From the NCBI GenBank assembly GCA_964628035.1, contig CAZVPI010000007.1:62001-126000 (forward strand): a stretch of DNA of 64,000 nt, written 5' to 3'. Origin of the DNA: UBA2199 sp964628035. Lineage in GTDB: Bacteria > Acidobacteriota > Aminicenantia > UBA2199. Below, in pieces: positions 52,874 to 61,870 of this stretch (position 1 is its first letter; each line of letters begins with the position of its first letter). The notes below the pieces were generated by a model. That model did no database searches and was not told where the DNA came from. It saw only the letters and a program-made list of their open reading frames with translations. The position numbers and the translations under genes are program-made.

Positions 52874-55705
52874 TCAGTTGAACTCGATGCGCGCGCCGAG
52901 CTGGAACATGCGCGGGTCGTTGATGGTCATCATGCGCTCGAAGGGATAGGTCCTCTGGTTGCTGGAGTTGGTCCACACCGAGGTGGCCACGCCCTGGTTG
53001 AAGACGTTGAAGCAGTCGGCGAAGGCGGCCAGGGTGATGTTCTTGATCTTGAAGGCCTTCTCCAGGCGCAGGTCGAGGCGCACCGTGTCGGGGAGGCGGC
53101 GCGCACCGCGCTCCTCGGCGAAGATGGTCGTGCCCGAGCGGCTCTGGGAAACGGGGACGCCCAGGTAGTAGGAGTTGATCTGGCGGGTGTAGGTGCCGCC
53201 GCTCAGGAAGCGGAAGTAGCCGCTGAGGTTGATGCCCAGCGGGCCGGCCCACAGGCCCTGCACCTTGAACTGGTGGGTGGCGTCGAGGTCGAGGATGCCG
53301 TAAGCGTTGATGTGGGCGTTGGGATCGCCGAACAGGCCGGAGGTGCCCAGGGAGGCGCTGCCGCGGCCCTGCGAGATGAGTCCCTTGCCCTCGCCCCAGA
53401 CGTAGGAGGTGTTCAGGGCCCAGCCGTGGCTGAAGCGCTTGTTCAGCGTGATCTCCACGCCGTTGTAGTCGCGCTCGGCCCCCGGCGGGTTGACGATGTA
53501 GACCTCGCTGGCGGCGGTGTTCTTCTTGCTGTAGAAGGTGACGGTCTTGCCGTCGAAGGGATCGACCGTGGTCTTGGCGACCCAGTTCTTGCTCCAGTCG
53601 AGCTCGCCGGTGCTCATCAGCTTGTCGATGTCGAGCTGGGCGGCGTCGACCTGGTGGATCAGCTTGCGGTCCCACTTGCGGATGTAGCGGATGCCGGCCG
53701 ACCAGTCGGTGAACAGCTCGCGCTCGAGGCCGACGGTCAATTCATCGGTGTAGGGGGCGCCCAGCTTGTAGTCCTTGTAGCCCACCTTGGTGGAGGAGGG
53801 AACCGACCACACCATCTCGGTGTTCGGGATCTGCTGGCCGTCGGGATACAGGAAGACGATCCAGCCGACCCAGCCGTTGGGATGGGCGATGTTGATCCAG
53901 CCCGTCTGGTTGGCCATGGTGTAGCGCGACCAGGAGGCCTTGGCCAGCGTCTTGTTGTCGCCGGTCACGTCGTAGATGAAGCCCAGGCGCGGGGCCAGGG
54001 TGGTCCAGCTCATGGCCTTGATGGGTTCGGTGATCGAGCGGTTGACGGTCAGGTAGCTGAGGGCGCCGGGGAGCTGGAAGGGGCCGCCGCCGCCCTGCTC
54101 GGGCCAGGTCAGCGAGTTGTACTCCAGGCGCAGGCCGAGGTTCAGGGTCAGGTGGCGGTTGACGCGCCAGGTGTCCTGGATGAAGGCGAAGTAGTCATCC
54201 ATGTTGTCCTTGCGGTCGAAGCCGTCGTCGGCCAGCACCAGGCCGTAATAATAGTAGTCTTCGCCGAGCATGCCCTGGTAGTGGCAGCCGGAGACGGGAT
54301 CGGGCCGGCCGTAGACCATCCAGCCGACGCGGGCCAGCTGCGCCTCGCCGCCGACCTTCAGCTCATGGGTGCCCATGAAGTCGTCGATGAAGGTGGTGGC
54401 GTCGATGTTGAAGTTGTAGCGGTCGCGCGAATTGTGGTCCTGGGTGCGCCAGGCGCCGCCCTTGTCCAGGTAGCGGTAGGTGTACAGGTCGTAGTAGAAG
54501 GGGCGGTCGGTCTTGGAGTCCAGGTTCATCTGGAACTGGCTGATGCCGACCTTGAAGTTGGCGTACATGTTCTCGCCGAAGTAGCGGTTCCAGTTGGCGT
54601 TGACCACATGGGTGGGGCTGGTCTGCTTGCAAGTGTTGTTCTCGGTGTGGTAGCGGTCGGCGAAGCGGTTGTTGTTGAGGGCGTCGGAATAATTGTAGGA
54701 GAGGGTGAACTTGTTCTTCTGGTTGGGCTGGAAGGTGAGCTTGACGTAGGGCAGGGGCTGCTGCACCTTGATGACGGTCTTGGCATCGGGCTGGGTGTAG
54801 GGGAAGCCGATGGCGTAGTTCTGCACTTCCTTGTAGGTGGCCGAGGCGAAGAACCACAGCTTGTCCTTGATGATCGGTCCGCCGATGGAGAAAGCGGGCT
54901 CGAATTCCAGGTGGTTGCCCGAGTAGCCCTCTTCCTCCAGCACGGTGCCCTTGCGGTTGTCGCCGACGAAGCTCTCGTGGTTCAGGAAGAAGGAGGCGTT
55001 GCCGGTGACGCGGTTGCCGCCCGACTTGGTGACGACGTTGACCATGGCGCCGCGCACCGATCCGTACTCGGCCGAGAGGCCGCCGGTCTGGACCGAGATC
55101 TCGTCCATGATGTCCAGGCCGAAGGTGACGTTGGTGACGCCGGTGGCCGGGTCGCCCAGGTTCACGCCGTCCAGGTTGTAGGAGTTGTCCATGGTGGCGC
55201 TGCCGTGGGCCGAGTCGCCGGTCATGCCCGGGGCCATGTTGACGAAGTTGGCCAGGTTGCGCGGGGCGGGCAGCGACTTCAGGAACTGCACGTCGAAGTT
55301 GGCCGCGCGCGTCTGGCGCTGGGTGTCGACCGTGGGGCTCTGGCCGGTGACCACGATGGCTTCCTGGATCTGCTCCTGGCGCATGGTGGCGTTGACCGTG
55401 TAGGTCTGCAGGGCCGACACGCGCACATCCTTGCGGATGACGGTGCGGAAGCCCTCCAGCTGGAAGCTGAGCTCGTACACGCCGGGAGGCAGGTTGGCGA
55501 AGCGGTAGACGCCGTTCTCGTTGGACACGGCGGTCATCTTGCCGATCACCAGGGCCGGCGAGGTGATGACGACGGTGACGCCCGGGATGGTCACGCCGTC
55601 TTCCATGGAGACGACGCCCATCAGGGTGCCGGTCTGGGATGACTGCCCGTAGCCGACGGCGGCGGCCATCAGCGCGAGCATCAACCCGATGCAAATCTTT
55701 TTCAT
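52874..55705 (-). CDS. Oar-type TonB-dependent receptor 1
   Basis: A 943-aa outer-membrane receptor with a signal peptide (about 1-20). A carboxypeptidase-regulatory-like domain (about 24-105: GTLMGVVSMEDGVTIPGVTV, FRFANLPPGVYEL-like) is followed by a plug (about 110-240: QSPTVDTQRQTRAANFDVQF, YNLDGVNLGDPATG, LSAEYGSVRGAMVNVVTKSG) and a 22-strand-type barrel ending MFQLGARIEFN. Such receptors import or bind large ligands using TonB energy; no SusD partner is present, so the ligand is unknown. The second ATG (55705) is chosen because AGGAGG is six bases upstream of it. A sigma-54-like promoter lies behind. A second copy follows at 56179-59025. Confidence 0.92.
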   Translation of the reverse strand: MKKICIGLMLALMAAAVGYGQSSQTGTLMGVVSMEDGVTIPGVTVVITSPALVIGKMTAVSNENGVYRFANLPPGVYELSFQLEGFRTVIRKDVRVSALQTYTVNATMRQEQIQEAIVVTGQSPTVDTQRQTRAANFDVQFLKSLPAPRNLANFVNMAPGMTGDSAHGSATMDNSYNLDGVNLGDPATGVTNVTFGLDIMDEISVQTGGLSAEYGSVRGAMVNVVTKSGGNRVTGNASFFLNHESFVGDNRKGTVLEEEGYSGNHLEFEPAFSIGGPIIKDKLWFFASATYKEVQNYAIGFPYTQPDAKTVIKVQQPLPYVKLTFQPNQKNKFTLSYNYSDALNNNRFADRYHTENNTCKQTSPTHVVNANWNRYFGENMYANFKVGISQFQMNLDSKTDRPFYYDLYTYRYLDKGGAWRTQDHNSRDRYNFNIDATTFIDDFMGTHELKVGGEAQLARVGWMVYGRPDPVSGCHYQGMLGEDYYYYGLVLADDGFDRKDNMDDYFAFIQDTWRVNRHLTLNLGLRLEYNSLTWPEQGGGGPFQLPGALSYLTVNRSITEPIKAMSWTTLAPRLGFIYDVTGDNKTLAKASWSRYTMANQTGWINIAHPNGWVGWIVFLYPDGQQIPNTEMVWSVPSSTKVGYKDYKLGAPYTDELTVGLERELFTDWSAGIRYIRKWDRKLIHQVDAAQLDIDKLMSTGELDWSKNWVAKTTVDPFDGKTVTFYSKKNTAASEVYIVNPPGAERDYNGVEITLNKRFSHGWALNTSYVWGEGKGLISQGRGSASLGTSGLFGDPNAHINAYGILDLDATHQFKVQGLWAGPLGINLSGYFRFLSGGTYTRQINSYYLGVPVSQSRSGTTIFAEERGARRLPDTVRLDLRLEKAFKIKNITLAAFADCFNVFNQGVATSVWTNSSNQRTYPFERMMTINDPRMFQLGARIEFN

Positions 55706-55746
55706 CATATACCTCCTAAAAAATTTTTATTACCACCATTAATAAA

Positions 55747-55762
55747 TGCAATATTGATGCCA
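55747..55762 (-). promoter_or_regulatory. Sigma-54 (-24/-12) promoter of receptor 1
   Basis: On the minus strand TGGCATCAATATTGCA matches the sigma-54 pattern TGGCAY-N5-TTGCW with the exact GG to GC spacing. It lies about 42 bases upstream of the start codon in an AT-rich region. Confidence 0.75.
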
Positions 55763-55802
55763 ATTCAAAACGGCCTAAGAACGCATATTACCGTGTTTGC
55801 GA

Positions 55803-55847
55803 TTCAATTTTTTGGATTATTATGCCTGGCGAGTCCAAATATTTGAA
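55803..55847 (-). promoter_or_regulatory. Two candidate enhancer-binding sites of receptor 1
   Basis: TTCAATTTTTTGGA (55803-55816) and TCCAAATATTTGAA (55834-55847) are two 14-bp near-palindromes of the pattern TYCA-N6-TKRA, 31 bp apart. They lie about 70 and 105 bases upstream of the predicted transcript start, where sigma-54 activators bind. Both recur upstream of receptor 2. Confidence 0.6.
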
Positions 55848-55849
55848 CT

Positions 55850-56120
55850 CAGGTTTTGTTAGAAATTAAATTAATTCAATCGCCTCCGTTGCCTCCTGGC
55901 TGCGGCAGGATGGCTGGAACGGTGGCAGGGGCAGCGATCGAGTTCGCGGCGAGCGCCCGGGCGAGATCTGTCTTGCTTCCCCCATTGTCCATTTCCTCTG
56001 CATGACCCTTGTTGGGATCATTTGGAAATCGGAATGTGGGATTGGTTTGGGATGTGTCGCTTGGAGCCAGGGATTGTTGTCTTACGGGAATGGGTGCCTC
56101 AGCCCGGCTTGTTTGATGCG
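55850..56120. other. Gap between the two receptor genes with no gene seen
   Basis: This stretch upstream of the receptor 1 regulatory sites and downstream of the receptor 2 terminator holds no supported reading frame. It changes from AT-rich near 55860 to G-rich near 56050, and shows no heptad element. Confidence 0.5.
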
Positions 56121-56124
56121 GGGG

Positions 56125-56149
56125 AAAAAGGGGGCACGTTCGTGCCCCC
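56125..56149 (-). terminator. Intrinsic terminator of TonB-dependent receptor 2
   Basis: On the minus strand an 8-bp stem (56130-56137 with 56142-56149, 4-base loop) is followed by five T residues (56125-56129). Stem sequence and distance from the stop codon match the receptor 1 terminator, so the duplication included the 3' flank. Confidence 0.85.
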
Positions 56150-56178
56150 CAGGGGAAGAGATCGACCGAGTTCCTAGA

Positions 56179-59025
56179 TCAGTTGAACTCGACGCGGGCT
56201 CCGAGCTGGAACATGCGCGGCGTGTTGATGGTGAGCATGCGCCCGAATTCATAGGTGGGGTTGCTGGAGTTGGTCCACACCGAGGTGGCCACGCCCTGGT
56301 TGAAGACGTTGAAGCAGTCGGCGAAGGCGGCCAAGGTCACCTTCTTGATCTTGAACGCCTTTTCCAGGCGCAGGTCGAGCTGCACCGTGTCGGGCAGGCG
56401 GCGCGAGCCGCGCTCCTCGGCGTTGACCACCGCCCCGGCGCGGCTCTGGGAGACGGGCACGCCCAGGAAGCGCGAGGTGACGGTGCGCGTGTAGGTTCCG
56501 CCGCTGAGGAAGCGGAAGTAGCCGCTGAGGTTGATGCCCAGCGGCCCGGCCCACAGCCCCTGGGCCTTGAACTGGTGGCGCGAATCGAGGTCGAGCGTGC
56601 CGTAGGCATTGACATGGGCGTTCGGGTCCTGGAACAGGCTGGACGTGCCCAGCGCCGAGCCGACGCGGCCCAGCGAGATGAGGCCGGTGCTTTTGCCGTA
56701 GACGTAGGAGGTGTTCAGGGCCCAGCCGTGGCTGAAGCGCTTGTTCAGCGTGATCTCCACACCGTTATAGTCGCGCTCGGCCCCCGGCGGGTTGACGATG
56801 TGGCACTCCTTGGCCGTGGTGTCGATCTTGCTGTAGAAGGTGACGGTCTTGCCGTCGAAGGGGTCGATGCCGGTCCGGGCCACCCAGTTCTTGCTCCAGT
56901 CGAGCTCGCCGCTGCTCATCAGCTTGTCCATATCAAGCTGGGCGGCGTCGACCATGTGCATCAGGTTGCGGTCCCACTTGCGGATGAAACGGGCGCCGGC
57001 CGACCAGTCGGTGAACAGCTCGCGCTCGAGGCCGACGGTCAATTCATCGGTGTAGGGGGCGCTGAGCTTGTAGTCCCTGTAGCCCACCCTGGTGGAACTG
57101 GGCAACCACAGGGGGATCTCGGAGTTGGGGATCGGCGTCCCGTCGGGCTCCAGGTAGACGAAATAGGTGATCCAGCCGTTGGGATGGGCCTCGTTGATCC
57201 AGCCCACCTGGTTGGGCATGGTGTAGCGCGACCAGGAGGCCTTGGCCAGCGTCTTGTTGTCGCCGGTCAGGTCGTAGATGAGGCCCAGGCGCGGGGCCAG
57301 CGTGGTCCAGGAGAGGCCCTGGATCGGCTCGCTGACCGTGCGGTTGACGGTCAGGTAGCTGATGGCGCCGGGCAGGGTGATAGGGCCGCCGTCGCCCTGC
57401 TTGGGCCAGGTCAGCGAGTTGTACTCCAGGCGCAGGCCTAGGTTCAGGGTCAGGTGGCGGTTGACGCGCCAGGTATCCTGGAGGAAGGCGAAGTAGTCAT
57501 CCATGTTGTCCTTGCGGTTGAAGCCGCCGCCCTGCAGGACCAGCCCCCAATAGTAGTAGTCCTCGCCGAGCATGCCATTGTAGTGGCAGCCGCTGACAGG
57601 GTCGGGCTTGCCGTAGACGAGCCAGCCGACGCGGGCCAGCTGCGCCTCGCCGCCGACCTTCAGCTCGTGGGTGCCCAGGAAGTCGTCGATGAAGGTGGTG
57701 GCGTCGACGTTGACGTTGTAGCGGTCGCGCGAGTTGTGGTCCTGGGTGCGCCAGGAACCGCCGTTGTCCAGGTAGCGGTAGGTGTACATGTCATAATAGA
57801 AAGGAGCGTCCAGGTTGGAATCGAGGTTCATCTGGAACTGGCTGACGCCGACCTTGAAGTTGGCGTACATGTTCTCGCCGAAGTAGCGGTTCCAGTTGGC
57901 GTTGACCACATGGGTGGGGCTGGTCTGCTTGCAAGTGTTGTTCTCGGTGTGGTAGCGGTCGGCGAAGCGGTTGTTGTTGAGGGCGTCGGAATAATTGTAG
58001 GAGAGGGTGAACTTGTTCTTCTGGTTGGGCTGGAAGGTGAGCTTGACGTAGGGCAGGGGCTGGGTGATCTTGATCGCCGCCGGCTCCGCCGCGTTGTAGG
58101 GGAAGCCGCTGACGAAGCGCTCGGTGTCCTTGTAGGTGGCCGAGGCGAAGAACCACAGCTTGTCCTTGATGACCGGTCCGCCGATGGAGAAGGCGGGTTC
58201 GAACTGGCGGTGGTTGCCGGTCAGGCCCTCATCCTCCAGCACGGTGCCCTGGCGGTTGTTGCCCACCAGGTCCTCGTGGTTGAAATAAAAGGAGGCGTTG
58301 CCGGTGACGCGGTTGCCGCCCGACTTGGTGACGACGTTGACCATGGCGCCGCGCACCGAGCCGTACTCGGCCGAGAGGCCGCCCGACTGCACCGAGATCT
58401 CGTCCATGATGTCCAGGCCGAAGGTGATGTTCTGCAGCCCGGTGGCCGGGTCGCCCAGGTTGACGCCGTCCAGGTTGACCGAATTGTCCATGGTGGCCGA
58501 GCCGGCGGCCGAGGAGCCGCCATTGACGTCGTCGGCGATCAGCCCCGGCGCCATGTTGATGAAGTTGGCCAGGTTGCGCGGCGCCGGCAGCCCCTTCAGG
58601 AACTGCACGTCGAAGTTGGCCGCGCGCGTCTGGCGCTGGGTGTCGACCGTGGGGCTCTGGCCGGTGACCACGACCGCCTCCTTGATCGTCTCCTGGGTGA
58701 TGGTGGCGTTGACCGTGAAGGTCTGCAGGGCGGCCACGCGCACATCCCTGCGGATGACGGGGCGGAAGCCCTCCAGCTGGAAGCTGAGCTCGTACACGCC
58801 GGGAGGAAGGTTGGCGAAGCGGTAGACGCCGTTCTCGTTGCTGACGGCGCTCCTCCTGCCGATCACCAGGGCCGGCGAGGAGATGACCACGGTGACGCCC
58901 GGGATGGCCACGCCGTCCTCCATGGAGACGACGCCCATCAGGGAGCCGGTCTGCGAAGACTGCCCGAACGCGGCCGAGACGGCCGCGGCGAACAGCAACA
59001 GTGCGACGCAAGCTTTCTTGTTCAT
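56179..59025 (-). CDS. Oar-type TonB-dependent receptor 2
   Basis: A 948-aa paralog of receptor 1 with the same signal peptide, carboxypeptidase-regulatory-like domain, plug and barrel. A 216-bp block (57847-58062) is identical in DNA to 54545-54760 as far as I can read, while other parts differ, for example in the extracellular-loop-like region near residues 295-310 and around 600-620. An insert (DDVNGGSSAAG) is present in the plug. The ATG at 59025 has AGGAGG five bases upstream; the upstream in-frame ATGs lie in the promoter region. A perfect sigma-54-type promoter lies behind. The ligand is unknown. Confidence 0.92.
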   Translation of the reverse strand: MNKKACVALLLFAAAVSAAFGQSSQTGSLMGVVSMEDGVAIPGVTVVISSPALVIGRRSAVSNENGVYRFANLPPGVYELSFQLEGFRPVIRRDVRVAALQTFTVNATITQETIKEAVVVTGQSPTVDTQRQTRAANFDVQFLKGLPAPRNLANFINMAPGLIADDVNGGSSAAGSATMDNSVNLDGVNLGDPATGLQNITFGLDIMDEISVQSGGLSAEYGSVRGAMVNVVTKSGGNRVTGNASFYFNHEDLVGNNRQGTVLEDEGLTGNHRQFEPAFSIGGPVIKDKLWFFASATYKDTERFVSGFPYNAAEPAAIKITQPLPYVKLTFQPNQKNKFTLSYNYSDALNNNRFADRYHTENNTCKQTSPTHVVNANWNRYFGENMYANFKVGVSQFQMNLDSNLDAPFYYDMYTYRYLDNGGSWRTQDHNSRDRYNVNVDATTFIDDFLGTHELKVGGEAQLARVGWLVYGKPDPVSGCHYNGMLGEDYYYWGLVLQGGGFNRKDNMDDYFAFLQDTWRVNRHLTLNLGLRLEYNSLTWPKQGDGGPITLPGAISYLTVNRTVSEPIQGLSWTTLAPRLGLIYDLTGDNKTLAKASWSRYTMPNQVGWINEAHPNGWITYFVYLEPDGTPIPNSEIPLWLPSSTRVGYRDYKLSAPYTDELTVGLERELFTDWSAGARFIRKWDRNLMHMVDAAQLDMDKLMSSGELDWSKNWVARTGIDPFDGKTVTFYSKIDTTAKECHIVNPPGAERDYNGVEITLNKRFSHGWALNTSYVYGKSTGLISLGRVGSALGTSSLFQDPNAHVNAYGTLDLDSRHQFKAQGLWAGPLGINLSGYFRFLSGGTYTRTVTSRFLGVPVSQSRAGAVVNAEERGSRRLPDTVQLDLRLEKAFKIKKVTLAAFADCFNVFNQGVATSVWTNSSNPTYEFGRMLTINTPRMFQLGARVEFN

Positions 59026-59061
59026 GTTGACCTCCTTTGCACGTTGCATCGCCAGAGACAT

Positions 59062-59077
59062 TGCAAGTTGTGTGCCA
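59062..59077 (-). promoter_or_regulatory. Sigma-54 (-24/-12) promoter of receptor 2
   Basis: On the minus strand TGGCACACAACTTGCA matches TGGCAC-N5-TTGCA perfectly. It lies 36 bases upstream of the start codon, similar to receptor 1. Confidence 0.85.
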
Positions 59078-59110
59078 AGTTAATATCCTTTATTATCGGC
59101 CTTCTTCATT

Positions 59111-59172
59111 TCCATTTTTTTGGATAATCGCATTTCCGCGCGCACGGGGCCGTGAATCTCCAATATTTTGGA
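59111..59172 (-). promoter_or_regulatory. Two candidate enhancer-binding sites of receptor 2
   Basis: TCCATTTTTTTGGA (59111-59124) and TCCAATATTTTGGA (59159-59172) are 14-bp palindrome-like sites, 48 bp apart and about 65 and 115 bases upstream of the predicted start. They match the pair upstream of receptor 1 in both sequence and relative position. Confidence 0.6.
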
Positions 59173-59190
59173 CGCAACACGGTGGCCATG

Positions 59191-59366
59191 GCAGTGCTCG
59201 TGACAGCAAGGGGAACGGAAAGGATCCCCGGCGGATCGCCCTTTTTCAGGGCTTTTTCACTTTTGCCTTATGATTTCACCCCGTCTCGGCTCCCTCGCAA
59301 ATCATGGTGGAACAACTTCTTTGGCTTGTTTCTCATCACTCCTAACCCCTCACCTGTCACTCTGGC
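59191..59366. repeat. Heptad element 14, weak left arm
   Basis: The right arm (59331-59366) holds units CATCACT, CCTAACC, CCTCACC, TGTCACT at 7-bp period. The left arm (59191-59220, GCAGTGCTCGTGACAGCAAG) is only partly complementary. No gene was seen from 59173 to 59372. Confidence 0.5.
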
Positions 59367-59372
59367 TCAAAG

Positions 59373-59399
59373 AAAAAGGGCGGCCCTTCCAGGCCGCCC
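59373..59399 (-). terminator. Intrinsic terminator of the prolyl oligopeptidase gene
   Basis: On the minus strand an 8-bp stem (59378-59385 with 59392-59399, loop of six) is followed by five T residues (59373-59377), about 40 bases past the stop codon. Confidence 0.88.
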
Positions 59400-59439
59400 T
59401 GTCGAAGCGCAGCGCCCGTTTTCGCGGCACGGGGACCGG

Positions 59440-61563
<2,124 letters not shown>

Positions 61564-61605
61564 CGCGAACCTCCTAGAAAGCTGCGGATTGGCGGCATGG
61601 AAATG

Positions 61606-61634
61606 ATTATACGCGAACGGGGGGGAAAGGTTAA
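61606..61634 (-). promoter_or_regulatory. Promoter of the prolyl oligopeptidase gene
   Basis: On the minus strand TTAACC (61629-61634), a 17-bp spacer and a perfect TATAAT (61606-61611) are followed by a leader of about 36 bases with AGGAGG before the ATG at 61563. Confidence 0.7.
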
Positions 61635-61644
61635 GCGAGGCAAG

Positions 61645-61850
61645 CGCCAGACGGCTCACGGCGAACGGCACTGGGCAACAGCACGGCAAAGAACCGCAGT
61701 GACCAAGAGAAGAGGAATTCCCTAAAAAAAGGTGCCGATGCAAGAGATCATTCTGGTTCGGGACCCAGGGCATGAGAGGCAGGGAAAACGCGATGCCGCG
61801 GCCAGGATCCAGAGAGGGCCGTTCCCGTCTGCCGCACGCCGTACGCCGAG
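61645..61850. repeat. Heptad inverted-repeat element 15
   Basis: The left arm (61645-61670, GCCAGACGGCTCACGGCGAA) and the right arm (61821-61850; units GTCTGCC, GCACGCC, GTACGCC) are inverted around about 150 bp. It lies between the rpoC 3' end and the peptidase promoter; no gene was seen in the spacer. Confidence 0.7.
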
Positions 61851-61851
61851 C

Positions 61852-61870
61852 GGACGGCCGTAGGCCGTCC
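61852..61870 (-). other. Hairpin directly after rpoC
   Basis: A perfect 8-bp stem (GGACGGCC at 61852-61859 with GGCCGTCC at 61863-61870, loop GTA) overlaps the first base of the rpoC stop triplet as read on the plus strand. No T-tract follows, so termination by this hairpin alone is doubtful. Confidence 0.5.

Noticed and set aside
52748..55642. A plus-strand open frame of 964 codons opposite TonB-dependent receptor 1
   Set aside because: It is antisense to a well-supported receptor gene, is Val/Gly/Ala/His-rich, and a similar shadow occurs opposite receptor 2. Conserved codon bias of the receptor explains it.
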